Origin: Mikania micrantha
Lineage: Eukaryota; Streptophyta; Magnoliopsida; Asterales; Asteraceae
DNA: 64,000 bases
Direction of reading: 5' to 3'
NCBI GenBank assembly: GCA_009363875.1
Contig: CM018691.1
Coordinates: 496,001-560,000 of the forward strand
The notes below the pieces were generated by a model. That model had not been told where the DNA came from. It was given only the letters and a program-made list of their open reading frames with translations, and did no database searches. How positions within the stretch are numbered: position 1 is the stretch's first letter; each line of letters opens with the position of its first letter. A program made the translations under genes and the position numbers. This document shows positions 10,996 to 22,244 of this stretch, piece by piece.

Positions 10996-13900
10996 CTGTG
11001 AAACACATGCCTGCCAAAAAATAACAATTATCATAACAAAAGTTTTAAATATATCTGGCTTATTTTTTATTATTCTTCGGTTCAAATTAATTCTTATACC
11101 AAAAAAAAAAAAAAAAGACACGTGATAAATGTTTTATCTCATTGACATAAAATAGGAACGAGTAATCCGTTGTAAAGTGATGCCAAGATATATATGTAAA
11201 TACAGACTCAACCATAACGTTAATAAACAAAAAACTTATAACCAAAACATTAATGAAATTATTTATAAATTAATCACATGTTTTTATATAAAATACTAAA
11301 ATGTCAAAACAAATAACAAACAAAAATAAAAGATAAAAAGGAAAAATAATTTATTAATATATATAATCATTCATAAAATAACTATATATAAAATAACTAT
11401 ATGCGCCACATTAGTCATGAAAAAGATAGTGGTATAATTTCATATCCGAGGTGATTTATTACTTTAATCATGCTCAAAGAGAAATTAACGATAGTACTAT
11501 GATCACACTTTGTCATGCTTGAAATGTTATAATTTTAGATTTGAAATAATTTATTAATTTTAATTCAACAAAATATCTTTCCCATCATAAAATCTATTTT
11601 TTTTTCCCTACCCCCCTCCAAAAAAAAACTCAAACAATTAATAATGATATTAATAATGATAAATAACAAACAAAATCAAAGATAATAACGAATAAATAAT
11701 TAATAATTTGAAATCGTTAATTAAATAATTAAATACACGCAGGAATTAGGAAATGCTATAATTTCAGATTTTATGGCTTAAAAGGGGAATGAATCTATCT
11801 ATACAATATAATAAAAGAATAAATTTTTGCCACATGTCACCTTCTCACACCACTATATGCCACATGTCACATGTCACATTTTCACACCACTATTGACATT
11901 TGTCAATTATTTATCATTTCACTTAATTCTTTCTTATATTAAATAAATTAACTTAATTCTCTCTCATATTAAATAACTATATATTCTTTACTTATTAAAA
12001 AAATTCTTTCTTTTATTAAATAATTATAATACAAATAACTAATATATTATTTATCTTCTTATAATAAAACACACTTAAAATTTTTTATAAAATACATCAA
12101 AATTTTATAAAATCAAAATTTTTTAAAGAAAGAAATATTTTATCTTAAAAAAAAAACAAAATTTATGTAAACAAGTTTTCTTATGAAATGATTTTTTTAA
12201 TATACCATAAAATGAGTTTTTAAACAATGAAATTTCATAAAAAATGACATTTTTTAATTTATTTATAAACTGAATTAATAAAAATGATAGAGAAAGTTAC
12301 ACTTTTATTCTGTTATGTTTAACACTATTCTAAAATTGGCTTGTTTAACTTTTATAATTACAAAAAAAAAATATATTTTATATAACTGATTTATAAAAGT
12401 TAGTTTTTAACATAATACAAACTAAAGTTTTTAATATCAGTTATTTCAAAAATATCAATTGGTACACATCATAAGATCATATATCATTTGTATAGTGATC
12501 AAAGTTAATTATTATTTATTTATTACTTAAATTATTTATTAATTTGTCAAATATCGTTTTATAATTGCTAAATTTTCATTACTTATTATTTAATAATTTA
12601 TACTAAACCCGTGTAACACACGGGTTAATAACCTAGTTATGTATTATATAAAGAAAGTTTTGAAGTACCTAAAATAGTAAATGAGCAGCACTTTGTCCTT
12701 GTTATCATAAAAGCAAATAAATCTCTCCCCCACCTTCGTCCTCTCATGTTACCAACTATATTTAATCACATATTTTTATAAAAGTATTTTATAAAAATAT
12801 CAAAATCATATAGCAAACCAAATTAAAAGACGACAATAAACGAATAATTTAATAATATCTTGCAATTAGTTATAAAATAATTAAATACACTCACTAATCA
12901 TGATACATCAGGAAGTTTTATAATTTAATATTTGAAGTAATTTATTATGTATGAAACAAATTCATATGAATTATATAAAATATATTAAATAATTAGTAAT
13001 AAAATTTTACAATTTATCTATTAATTTTTAAATATGATTAAAGTTGATAATTTAGTAATAAACTTTTTTTTGAGTGATTTTTAAATATGATTAAATAATT
13101 TTTTTTTGATTTAAGAAATATTGATTCTCATAATCTTTTATTTTGAGTGAGGGAATGAATGTATCACATGAAAAAATAGCTTGAAAATTTAGAAGTTATA
13201 ATTTAGTTATTTGTTTATTAGATGTATAAGATATACAAAAATTGAGGTCCTAGAGAAGTGATAGGAGACCCAGGTCCTGGGTTCGATTATTAATCTCACC
13301 CGGTTTTACGAACATTTCATCGTCGTGCCTTAAGGCGGGTGCTTGGTCGAGTTTTCTCCAGGAATTGGTGGCTAGTGTGCTATAGGCTCCGTTTGTCTGG
13401 ACTAGTGGCTAGCTTGGACATCTTTTAGCCATTAAGGCCACATACGAAGTACTCAACAGTTGATTAGTTGGCCGTTCAAAAAAAATGAGGAAAAAAATTA
13501 AGAAATTTAATGATTCCTGTTCCATAAAAATAATATGTTCAAATCCCTGTAATGAGAGTTCAAGATACTCGCAATATCAATTATTATTATTTTTTTTAAC
13601 GGCAAGATACTCGCAATATCAATTAATTGAACCTTGTCAAAATACTTACTAGGCTACTAGCTAGGATTCACAAAGTGTTAGGTACCTAACCCACATGCAC
13701 CCACAAAATCCCCTATTTAGAGTTAAATCACACATATATGTGTGTAAAATTATAAACAGAGGAGTATATTATAATTTTTCTTTTTTACATAAGAGTATAT
13801 AAGTATTTAGTTATGAAAATATATTTGTAATTTACTTTTTGAATCAGCTATATATGTGATTTATAAATATTACCAGAGATATGTAATTGTTTTTATTATT

Positions 13901-16237
13901 ATAGCCAATATATGATCCTCAATTTAAATGGTTCAGAGATATTCTGTGACTTTAATATTAGGAAGGTCAAGAGTTCAAGTCCTAGCATGAATTAAATAAG
14001 GTTCCATGTTTTCATGCTAAGCTGAGGATTTTCTCTCACTTATGATAAGTTTTCTCCTATTAGGTGTGAATATGAACAGGTGATCCAAATTTTCTTTCGA
14101 AAATAATAATAATAATAATAATTATTATTATTAAAGTAAAAAAAGCTCATTATTCTAGGAGGACCACCGTCCACTATGCTTCACCTATATTTTGAATAGC
14201 ATATACTTACTTATCTATGTTCTACTTCTGGTGCTTCAAGGATACAATATTATTGATAATTTTAAAGGCCATAAATAGAAAAAAGTTTAGTGACATGCCA
14301 TAAAAAGTAAAGTTGATTAAAGTAAACGTCACATATATTTTACGAAAGAACGTAATCATGATTTGAAAAAAAAAAATCTTTAAAAGATTTTATTTATTTA
14401 TTATTCCTTTTTTTTGAGGGGGTTAAATAATTAGACACGTTTTTTAAAAAAATTTATAAATCTGGTGATAACTCGTGGCTTATAGATTTTAAAGTAAAAT
14501 ACGAATTGTTTCGACGTACGTCGAAATAATAAAATAATTTACCATTACTTCTTGATGCAGCCTTTTGAGCTTCGCATTTTCCTTCGCTAATCGCCTTACT
14601 TCATGCTCCAACTCATCCGCACGAGCCTGTAAATTATTTTTTTATTAATTAATTTTAACGCATTAGTTAAACAAATTAATCGACGGATAATGGATAAAAA
14701 TAGCCATTTGTTATTTGGATGTTAATTAAGTTACTAGTTTTGCATACAAATTGCCTTATAAAACCAAGAAGCTAACGCATCAATTTTCTTTCACAAGAAA
14801 AAGGGTTTAAAGCAGCTGTTAATAAAATTAAACGAATACTCGAATAGATTATAACATTAAATAATATTTTAAAAAATTATAATAAAAATAATGCATTCTA
14901 ACTAAATATAATAATTTCTATATAATCTTACCTCTCTAATAAATCAAGGTTTTCTATCCCTAGAGCACCTTGATCTTCTTTTCACGCCTAACACATCTTA
15001 TCTTATGTATCTTACTTTTTACTTAACTAATAAATAAATGTTTTATAAGGACACTTGACACATTTTATAGCACCTTGATGTTCTTTTTCCTGCCTATCTC
15101 TCTTATAAATAAATCATATATTAAATATACTTTTAACACATTTTAAAATTAAAAATAAGACCTTTTCAAAAACACTAAAAATATTTTAATATTAAAAGCA
15201 CACAATTTTTTTAATAAAAAAATTATTACGAAATATAGAATTTTTAAAAATAGTTTTACAAAATGAAACATTTAAAAAAACAAACTTTGAAAAAATTAAT
15301 GTTTGAAAAGTAATATAATTATTTTATTTTTTAATCTATTAAATTATATTTAATCATATTTTATATTAAAAAATCATTTTATATAGTTTAAATTTTTATT
15401 AGTAACTATTAATTAATAATATTTTTTTATTTATCCCGTGTATTGCACGGGATAATAACATAGTGAAATAATATATTAAACGATCAATTAAATGCAATAA
15501 TTATCTCTTATAAAAATTGCAATAATTTATAACATTTAAAGACGAACCTACACAAACAAACACTGAAAATGAACGTGTGATTTTATCACGTGTTATTTTA
15601 TATGTGTTTTTAGTTTTGTTTTCCAATATCTCGTGTTAACTAAAAAATATATGTTATCATTATTTGTTATTTTCTTAATTTTTTTATTTTTTTTTTATTT
15701 TTAAATAATTTGATAAGGTATTATATTTTATAGAAAAAAAACTAATCTTAAAAAGTTATACTCAACTCCATGTATACGTATATATAGGGTTTGTATACTT
15801 TAAAAAAACTCGATTTTAAAAGAGAAAAATCTTAAACCTTATATTAGCCATTGAAAACCTGATATATACAAGCATTTTGTATAGTTGTTAACAATCAGCA
15901 TGATAATGAATGGTTATGAGACGGATCGGAGAAGAAAATAAGTAACCTGTTTTCTGGCTCGTGATCTTGCGGCTGATTCTCGGTTCTTCATCAACCGCCG
16001 GAATTTTTCACTGTGTTCCGGTTGAGGATGCGGATTGGGTTTTGGTCTCTTGTTAGGATCTACGTCGTCGGAGTTGTTGGAAGGGGTGGTAAATAGGGTT
16101 AACATCGTGGCGGTGGACGGAGGCGGAGGGAGGAAGTTACCGGAGTCTCCCGGCGGCCGGAGAACAGGAGCAAAAAGATTAGTGGTCGGAGATGAGAGAC
16201 CACTGATGTCGTTCCAGATGTCATCCATCGGTTTCAT
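10948..16237 (-). CDS. FD: FD-like group A bZIP transcription factor, three exons
   Basis: Exon 1 is 15947-16237 (97 codons), exon 2 is 14543-14626 (28 codons) and exon 3 is 10948-10995 (15 codons plus TAA). All junctions are phase 0 with GT-AG borders, giving a 140-residue protein. The N terminus has MDDIWNDISGLSS, matching the conserved acidic N-terminal motif of FD proteins (EEVWKDI type). The basic region KNRESAARSRARKQ ends exon 1. Exon 2 encodes the zipper with leucines seven residues apart (DELEHEV, RRLAKEN, AKLKRL). Exon 3 ends NRSKSAPF-stop, the SAP motif that 14-3-3 proteins bind when its Ser/Thr is phosphorylated. In known FDs this bridges to FT/TFL1 proteins in the nucleus to control flowering and meristem fate. 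The start at 16235-16237 was chosen because FD homology begins there. The protein is shorter than Arabidopsis FD. Both introns hold transposons. The exon model is inferred by eye. Confidence 0.88.
11794..12636 (+). mobile_element. Non-autonomous Helitron-like element in intron 2
   Basis: The left end is A|TCTATCTATACAATATAAT and the right end is CTAG|T. Just before it a 9-bp stem hairpin (AACCCGTGT-AAC-ACACGGGTT) lies at 12606-12626. TC start, hairpin, CTAG end and insertion between A and T are the Helitron hallmarks. Its 843 bp hold no helicase or Rep coding sequence. It lies within the long second intron of the bZIP gene. Confidence 0.75.
13219..13488 (+). mobile_element. tRNA-derived SINE, family 1, copy 1
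   Basis: The segment matches the SINE at 55275-55517. Landmarks are GATAGGAGACCCAGGTCCTG, the B-box-like GGGTTCGATT, CACCCGGTTTTACGA, TTTAGCCATTAAGGCC, and the tail TTGATTAGTTGGCCGTTC before an A run. The 5' 40 bp with the A box are more diverged than in the other copy. It lies in bZIP intron 2. Confidence 0.75.
13915..14100 (+). mobile_element. Possible SINE relic
   Basis: A B-box-like AGAGTTCAAGTCCTAGC is followed by TTTTCTCTCACTTATGATAAG and an AAT microsatellite tail at 14101-14135, as expected for a degenerate SINE. No target duplication or second copy supports it. Confidence 0.3.
14543..14626 (-). CDS. FD: Exon 2 of the FD-like bZIP gene (leucine zipper)
   Basis: The exon is preceded on the minus strand by TTTACAG and followed by GTAAATT. 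Its 28 codons run from ARADELEHEV to HQEVM with heptad leucines at positions 6, 13 and 20. It directly continues the basic region of exon 1, since residue spacing between basic region and zipper is conserved in bZIPs. Confidence 0.85.
14935..15463 (+). mobile_element. Non-autonomous Helitron-like element in intron 1
   Basis: The start TCTAATAAATCAAGG parallels the Helitron-like start at 50844. The end has the hairpin TCCCGTG-TATTG-CACGGGA followed by ATAATAACATAG|T, a variant of the CTAG terminus. The 529-bp element lies in the first intron of the bZIP gene, within 500 bp of exon 1. Confidence 0.6.
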
Positions 16238-16460
16238 TGTGAAGGGTACGGGTGGGAGAAGGAATGGTTGATATTTGTGTGTATATATGAGAAAAAACAA
16301 ATCTTCAACGATATTAAACGAAAAAAAAATAAAAACCAATAATAATTTCACATTCCACATGTCAAAAAAGAGAATTTTCCACTTAAAAATCAATAATAAT
16401 TTGTATTTTTTATATTATTTTTGTTTTTAAGTTTTGTATTTTTTTTAATTCTATACTTAA
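16238..16460 (-). promoter_or_regulatory. Short promoter/5' region of the FD-like gene
   Basis: Only about 220 bp separate the start codon from the end of a Helitron-like element at 16461. A TATA-like TCATATATAC lies at 16281-16290, about 45 bp from the ATG, which would give a very short 5' UTR. The true start site cannot be set from sequence alone. Confidence 0.35.
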
Positions 16461-16510
16461 CTAGGTTTAATCCCACCCGCGAGTTACGGCGGGTTATCAC
16501 AGTACACTCT
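16461..16510 (-). mobile_element. 3' terminus of a minus-strand Helitron-like element
   Basis: Read on the minus strand, a hairpin with CCCGC and GCGGG arms is followed by ATTAAACCTAG and T, a typical Helitron end. The element extends rightwards. A possible TC start lies near 17151 (TCTAGTATAGG on the minus strand), but that boundary is uncertain. Confidence 0.5.
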
Positions 16511-16694
16511 TGAGAACGGGTGTTATATATCATTTGAAAAAGTATAAGTTACATAGCAAAATCAAATATCTCATCACAAACTCTATACAATTTTTCATAA
16601 AAACATAAAATTATACAAAATCCTAACAAATATGTTACAAAAACATTAGACAAAATTACTTACAAAATATTTCTCACCGACAACCAATCGTTTG

Positions 16695-16697
<3 letters not shown>

Positions 16698-16736
<39 letters not shown>
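16698..16736. repeat. (TA)n simple repeat
   Basis: A long uninterrupted TA dinucleotide run. Confidence 0.9.
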
Positions 16737-16739
<3 letters not shown>

Positions 16740-16744
16740 GGTAA

Positions 16745-17095
16745 CTTTAAAAAGTTTTAGTGGCCAAAATCAAAAAAACAAAACTTTATATTATATAAAA
16801 GTTTTAGTGGCCAAGATCGAAAAAACAAAACTTTAAAAGTTTTAGTGGCCAAAATCAAAAAAACAAAACTTTATATTACATAAAAGTTTTAGCGACCAAA
16901 ATCGAAAAAACAAAACTTTACTATTAAGTTTTAGTGGCCAAAATCGAAAAAACGAAAATTTATATTATATAAAAGTTTTAGTGGCAAAAATATAAAAAAC
17001 AAAACTTTAAAAGTTTTTGTGGTCAAAATTGAAAAACAAAACTTTATATTATATAAAAGTTTTAGTGACCAAAATGATAAAAAAAAAACTTTACT
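16745..17095. repeat. Tandem array of about eight palindromic units
   Basis: Eight copies of a unit built as AAAGTTTTAGTGGCC, then AAAATCGAAAAAAC, then AAAACTTT. Each unit starts and ends with the inverted pair AAAGTTTT/AAAACTTT. Units are joined either directly or through a TATATTATATA spacer, so spacing alternates between about 34 and 60 bp. The array lies inside the presumed minus-strand Helitron. Confidence 0.75.
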
Positions 17096-17427
17096 ATTCC
17101 TTTTTAATGTATTTTAATATATATATAATTTTTGTTTTCCTATACTAGATTTTTATTTTTATAATTTTCCACATGATTATGTTTTTAACAATCCTCCCAC
17201 AATATACAAACAGAGGGGATAAAAGTATTATAAACCCACGTAAAATTAACAAACTCATTACTATCAACCAAAAAATCCTTAATATAAAAAGTAAGTGCAT
17301 ATGACATGTTAAGTGTTATTTTTCTTTTTTAATATGAAAAAACATTCAAGACATTTGTAAACACTCAAAAATATATATTTAAGGGCCATTTTATTTGAAC
17401 ACTCCACTTTTATATTTTTACACCCCT

Positions 17428-17556
17428 GCGAGCCGAGACGGCCCGTACTGGCCATTACGAGCCGTATTGATTACAGACAAACATTCCAGGGAATTCCTTG
17501 GAATCAGTGAAACATTCTGTAGAACGGGCCGTAATGGCCAGTACGGCCCGTCTTGG
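17428..17556. repeat. Subterminal palindrome cluster, left (2 copies)
   Basis: Two imperfect copies of a roughly 28-bp palindrome start near 17430 and 17522. The half-site is ACGGSCCGTANTGG, followed by its reverse complement. They are the counterpart of the clusters at 22245-22560 and 25148-25428. Confidence 0.85.
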
Positions 17557-17644
17557 CCCAAGCTAATTTTTCCAAGCCATTTTGGGTGCCAACAAGTTTT
17601 GAAAACCTTGGTACGGGCCATCTTGATTTAATTTATTTTATTTA

Positions 17645-17815
17645 ATCATAATTTACGTATTTAAATATTTTTTAACGATATACGTTTAATACGTGAATTA
17701 TTTGAACGATATGTGTTATTTATTTTATTTAAACTTAATTTACGTATTTAAATTTAATTTTTAACGATATACGTTTATTATGTAAGTTATTTGAACGATA
17801 CACGGCTATTACGTT
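17645..17815. repeat. Two-unit AT-rich tandem repeat
   Basis: Two roughly 85-bp copies contain AATTTACGTATTTAAAT, TTAACGATATACGTTTA and TATTTGAACGATA in the same order. The repeat lies between the left MULE palindromes and the tail of the ORF-1-like gene. Confidence 0.65.
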
Positions 17816-18023
17816 AATTAAACGTCATAATGTCGTTTTAACTAAATATTTCATTTTATAATTAGTTTGTTTACGTTAATTAAAATAATTTAAACAATAT
17901 AAAGTTTTTCGCGCAAATATTAAACAACACAAACAGAAACAATACAAATGCAGAAAGAAACATACGTATATACACTGTACGGTTTTATATACAAGGAAAC
18001 AAAATACAAAAATACAAAATGAA

Positions 18024-18169
18024 CTACGATCCGGATGGTCCAGCGTCCGATCCGTCGTCTGCGTAGACGCGTGGCTCCGGGAACGGTGGAAGCTGTGTCC
18101 CGTCGCGCATGCTCTGACGCGACTGTCCACTGGACCAAATCCTCGTACCGATCGAGCCGTCGCTCGATG
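18024..18169 (-). pseudogene. 3' fragment of the Athila ORF-1-like gene
   Basis: The minus-strand reading continues from 21030 across the solo LTR: the 5-bp duplicated target joins the two parts in frame, giving IERRLDRYEDLVQWTV directly after the junction. Near 18115 a one-base shift moves the likely original frame to one that ends DDGSDAGPSGS-stop (stop at 18024-18026). This fragment is the natural C terminus of the gene at 21030-22181. Confidence 0.7.
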
Positions 18170-21029
18170 TGTCACACCCCCAATTTTCAACTAACGGAAT
18201 TATACCGTTTGGGAAACGTGACAAACCAGGATCTCAGATCATTAGACATAACGAAAGACCTCTATATGCTTTTAAACATAATTCAGTCTTAATTTGTAAA
18301 ATCAGAGTTTAACTTTTGCGGAAGCGTTTGAAATTTATAACAAAGTGTAACATTTGTAAAACTATGAATACAATGTTCAATGTTGTAAATCAATAATCAA
18401 TATAAACTGTATGCATGAGATTCAACATCCTAGTCCCTGCTTGTCCTTTCTTATGCCTTGGTGTCCTGATAAAACATGTAAATCAAGTCAACACAAAGGT
18501 TGGTGCATACACAGGTTTAAGCATTCACAAATGTTGAAACCACAGTTTAAATATAAAGTTTGCAGATAACATAATCACACATGCATAGTCATGATAGCTA
18601 GTCATTTGTACTATTTACATAAGTGGTCGACACCGAAGCTGACGAGTTGCCATGCTATAGCATGTTTTTGCCTTAACCCTATTGTCTAGCACGAACAATA
18701 GTAATGTGTGTGTTTGGTCAGTCAAACACCTGCGTAGATCCCATCTACCAAGTGAGGTTTGTCAAACCCAATAGATCTATCTTCAACTACCACGCTTTGC
18801 ACTCCGGCAAATTAAACGGTTCGAAAGAGAAGGCTTTGTAATGCTATGTTTGCACTTATTGTAAACAGCTAACTCATGCAAGTGATATGTATCTAAAAAC
18901 GTTTGTTGCACATGTTTTCTCCCCCAAAACAGTTAAAATAAGAAAGGGGCCGTGTACGCACCTTTGATTATTGCAGAATGATCAAACACTTGTGAATTTT
19001 GCGTAGAAATCCTCTACGAAGAATCTGTGGTTTACATTAACTTAGTGTTATTCGAATAATCGTTTTGTGCTTGAAATCACATACGTGTCAACACACGTAT
19101 GTTAGAGTGTTAAGAATGTGCATACAGGTGTACGCGCGCTTTTGAAATCGTTTAAATAAAATCCTATACGATTTTATTTAAATAAACGTAATTATACGCG
19201 ATTTCGTTTTCGGAATAAAATATGAATTTTATTACTCTAAAACATTCGTATTCTCGTTACGTTTCCAACGCAACTCGAACCGATCAAATCGGAGTTTAAA
19301 CGAAAAAGTTATGGGCAAAATACTAAAATACTATTAAAAGACCAAAAATTGTTGGGGGCCGGGTTCGAACCCACAACCTCACGGATCACACACACGAGCC
19401 CAAACCACTTGATCTACCACTGCTTTTGTGACTAGATTGAATCTCAAATGGTTTTAAACATGGTTCAATCGGTTCCCATTTGTTTTATACTTAGCCGAAC
19501 CAATTGAGCTTCAATTGAGACCCGATTCGATCTCAATCGAACCTGAAAGCATAGGGGTTATGTTCTCGTGATCCAACCGGCCATGTGTATGGTTTTAATT
19601 CGAAAATCATTCACTGTAACCCAATTAATCGAATATAACCATATTCGAACTCAAGTTCTATAATCCCCATTTCAAATTTGCTCAATTCGATAATGTAATT
19701 CCACAATATCATAGGGTTTTTATTTTATATGACATTTCGAACATATCAGTATTCTTTAATTTCGTTTTCAGATTCGATTTAGTTGAAACCCCCAAAGCAT
19801 ATTATGTTAAAAACCTTAGAAATCGTTCTCATACAATTCGTTGTAACATGATGCGATTATCATAGGGATTTCGTTCAATGGGTTATTCTGAAACTATCCA
19901 TATAGTTTAATTTGATTTTAGAAGTCATTTCCTTAAAAACCCCCCAAATGGTTTTTCCTCAAGAACCCTAGATATCAAACCCCATTAATTAAATGTTACA
20001 ACCAGTAATTGTTTTATGGTTTAGCCTAATCGGAACCCTCTGGAACTTGTAGTAACATTTAATTTGATTATAAAGTTTGTTTGATGCGAAACTCCCAAAT
20101 CGTTTTAGACTTAGAACCCTAGAATTCGATTCCCAATCATCCGATGTTAAAGACTGAAATTATGATGTGCTTATCCTTAGTCGGACCTATTAGGTACTAG
20201 AGGAATAGATTATTACCTTGCTTGATGCCCGATTAAAGTGGTTCGACTTTTAGGTGAAACCTTGGCCGACTCTCGATCGTGTTCTTCAACCCCCGGCTTC
20301 TTGGATTGAATTGGTATGTGCAGAAGGTTCTAAAAGTGCCGACTAACAATTATGCATGCTCAATTTAGTGAATTTCAATCGAGTTAAACGGATTCGTATT
20401 GATATTGAAACGGTTTCATCATTTAAGAAGAATTTGAGTTTAATTCGATGACCAATGGCTTTAGTAACTGATGATCGTGGTTATAAATCATTATTGTGAC
20501 AATTATGGAGGTTTAATTCGGTTGGTAACAATGAATAAGTGTGAATCTCGAATTCAATTGATTATCTAAGTTGAATTTTGACTTCTAAAGTCAAAATTAA
20601 ACATATTTTGTAATTACAAGTTTAATCCTTGTATTCTAAATGTTTATAAACCTGATTTGTTCAATTCTAACCCTCGTCGTTTGTTTTTATATGATTTCTT
20701 GCGATTTTTGTTAACTTGGATTTAACGGAGTTAATCCGGAAATGCCGGATTGGCACTAATTGAGCAAATTGGAACATTATTGGGCTTGATTAACCCAATT
20801 GGGCCTCCTAAATATTATTGGGCCTACCTGGGCCTACCTTGGCCTTATTGGGCCCACCTAAACCCCATTGGGCCTATCCTGACCCTATTGGGCCTTCCTA
20901 AACTTTATTGGGCCTACACTGGCCTTATTGAGCCTTCCTAGACTTCATTGGGCCTACACTGGCCTTATTGGGCCTGTGATCTAACCACTTTCAGTTAACA
21001 AGTTTAATCCGAAAAGTCGGATTGTCACA
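18170..21029 (-). mobile_element. Solo LTR of a Ty3-type element
   Basis: The 2860-bp unit starts TGTCACACCCCC and ends GTCGGATTGTCACA. It is flanked by the 5-bp direct repeat CGATG (18165-18169 and 21030-21034). No internal genes, primer-binding site or second LTR exist, so it is a solo LTR left by recombination. Its order of blocks matches the Tekay LTR at 34029. On the minus strand a donor-like AAAG|GTGCGT starts a putative intron at 18961 and an acceptor TTTTATCAG|G ends it at 18466. Hairpins between them include CATGCTATAGCATG (18651-18664), GTAGATCCCATCTAC (18734-18748) and GGTTTGTCAAACC (18756-18768). It interrupts the ORF-1-like gene of the MULE, so it is younger than the MULE. Confidence 0.85.
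20760..20982. repeat. Tandem TTGGGCCT array in the LTR U3 region
   Basis: About ten ATTGGGCC or ATTGAGCC cores occur at roughly 20-bp steps, spaced by CTACCTGGGCCT-like and CTTCCTAGAC-like segments. In the sense of the LTR (minus strand) the array lies 50-270 bp from its 5' end, where enhancers usually sit. GGCCCA is the core of plant site II elements bound by TCP factors; that role is inferred. Confidence 0.75.
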
Positions 21030-22181
21030 CGATGCGTGCGGCAATCTGGTGCAACAACGCCTCGAGTGGCTCGGTCAGGCGCACCGCACGGTAAACGTGC
21101 GGTGGATGCTGCGGAGGCTCCTCCTCGCGCGGCGGTGACAGAACCGGCTCCTCCCGAATCGGCTCGGGCTCCGGTATCGGGCCCCCGTCCTCCTGCTGCT
21201 GCTGTTCTGGCAATACAATGACATGAGCCGGCTGAAACGGGCGGCCGTCCAGCCCAATAAACCGCAATCCTAGACCCGGGATGTCGGCGGCAAGTTTCAT
21301 GCTGAGGACCGTCCGCCGATCGAGCTTACGAGGCTCGATCGCCGGCAGATCCTCAAGCATGCCCACCATGCCTCTGCTGCGGGCGATGTGGGTGACAAAG
21401 GCGCCACCCCACAATGTACCGTACTCCTGTCGTTGGTAGAAGGAGGCGTAGTACAACGCAAAACACCGTGTCAGGTTGCACGGCCTGCCAGCAATGAGTG
21501 AGTGCAGATAAAACAGATCTGTCGTCGTCACCCACTCCTGGCTCTGACCGCGACCTGAGATGGTCGTCACGATGCAGCGGTGGATGTAACGGATCAGTGG
21601 ATCTCTGATCGTCGAGGCCCGTACCCGGGGGCCGGTGAAGGGCGTATCTGATACCTGGGACCACCAGGCCCTCATAACCCCCTCCTCCCCCTGCGTCAAG
21701 CCCTGTGGGAAGTCGTCACGAACGGCCTCCGGCTCGTAATAGATGCCTAAGTGCACGGCGAACCGCTCGATCGACATCTCGAAGTGCTGGCCGCATAAAG
21801 AGAACTCGATATCCGGAGGAAGCTCTCGTCATCCTCCTCCCGAACTGCGGCCTGGTGAGCTAGGTATCTAAATGTGAATAGAAACTCCACAGTGATCAAC
21901 CGGTAGGTGGGCAGATCCGCGAGATCGAACAAACGAGTCCACGGCGTGTCCTCGCCGAGGACGGCTCTCGCACGAACCGCCTCCCCGGCATCAGCCAGAA
22001 GACCCCAATCTATACAACGGGGCGTCGGCACGCTCATCCGCAAAATCTGACGACACCTCGTCCACACCGTTGACTGTGGCTCAAACTGCAGCCACTCGTG
22101 CTGTGAGAGCGCTAGTGTCTCCGGATCTAACGGCGGCCCCTGCTGGGCGACCTCCTCCTGATGTAGCATCTCGGCAACCAT
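21030..22181 (-). pseudogene. Athila ORF-1-like (gag-type) gene captured in the MULE, broken
   Basis: The reading starts at ATG 22179-22181 (MVAEMLHQEEV) after the central palindrome cluster. It passes QHEWLQFEPQ, RCIDWGLLADAGEAV and YRLITVEFLFTFRYL. After a one-base frame change near 21820 it continues as MSIERFAVHLGIYYEPE, then RDPLIRYIHRCI, VVTTTDLFYLHSLI-like residues and ALYYASFYQRQ. A Gln/Glu/Pro-rich C-terminal region follows. This order (YRELTLEFL..., FAxxLGLY, HPLIRYIHRC, TTxDLFYL) is that of plant Athila ORF-1 proteins, whose role is thought to be capsid-like but is unproven. The gene is split by the solo LTR at 21029 and finishes at 18024. It runs downstream of, and parallel to, the MULE transposase gene. 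Family assignment is from memory of the motif pattern. Confidence 0.65.
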
Positions 22182-22244
22182 CTCGGTAATAAATGTATAA
22201 GCTGAAAAAACCGAAAAACGAATAAACGTTAAAAAAAATTTCTT

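Noticed and set aside
17395..17631. Overlapping frames on both strands at the left MULE end.
   Set aside because: They arise from the GC-rich palindromes. Open frames on both strands are expected in such sequence.
18024..18292. Short frames on both strands crossing the left border of the solo LTR.
   Set aside because: The parts beyond 18169 translate LTR sequence. Only the 18024-18169 portion on the minus strand belongs to the interrupted gene.
19356..19436. tRNA-like segment on the minus strand with a GGTTCGAACCC B-box word.
   Set aside because: It lies inside the solo LTR, and I cannot fold a convincing cloverleaf or find an A box at the right distance. It is not supported as a tRNA gene.
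21036..21221. Ala/Pro-rich plus-strand frame.
   Set aside because: It is the antisense shadow of the Gln/Glu/Pro-rich C-terminal region of the ORF-1-like gene.
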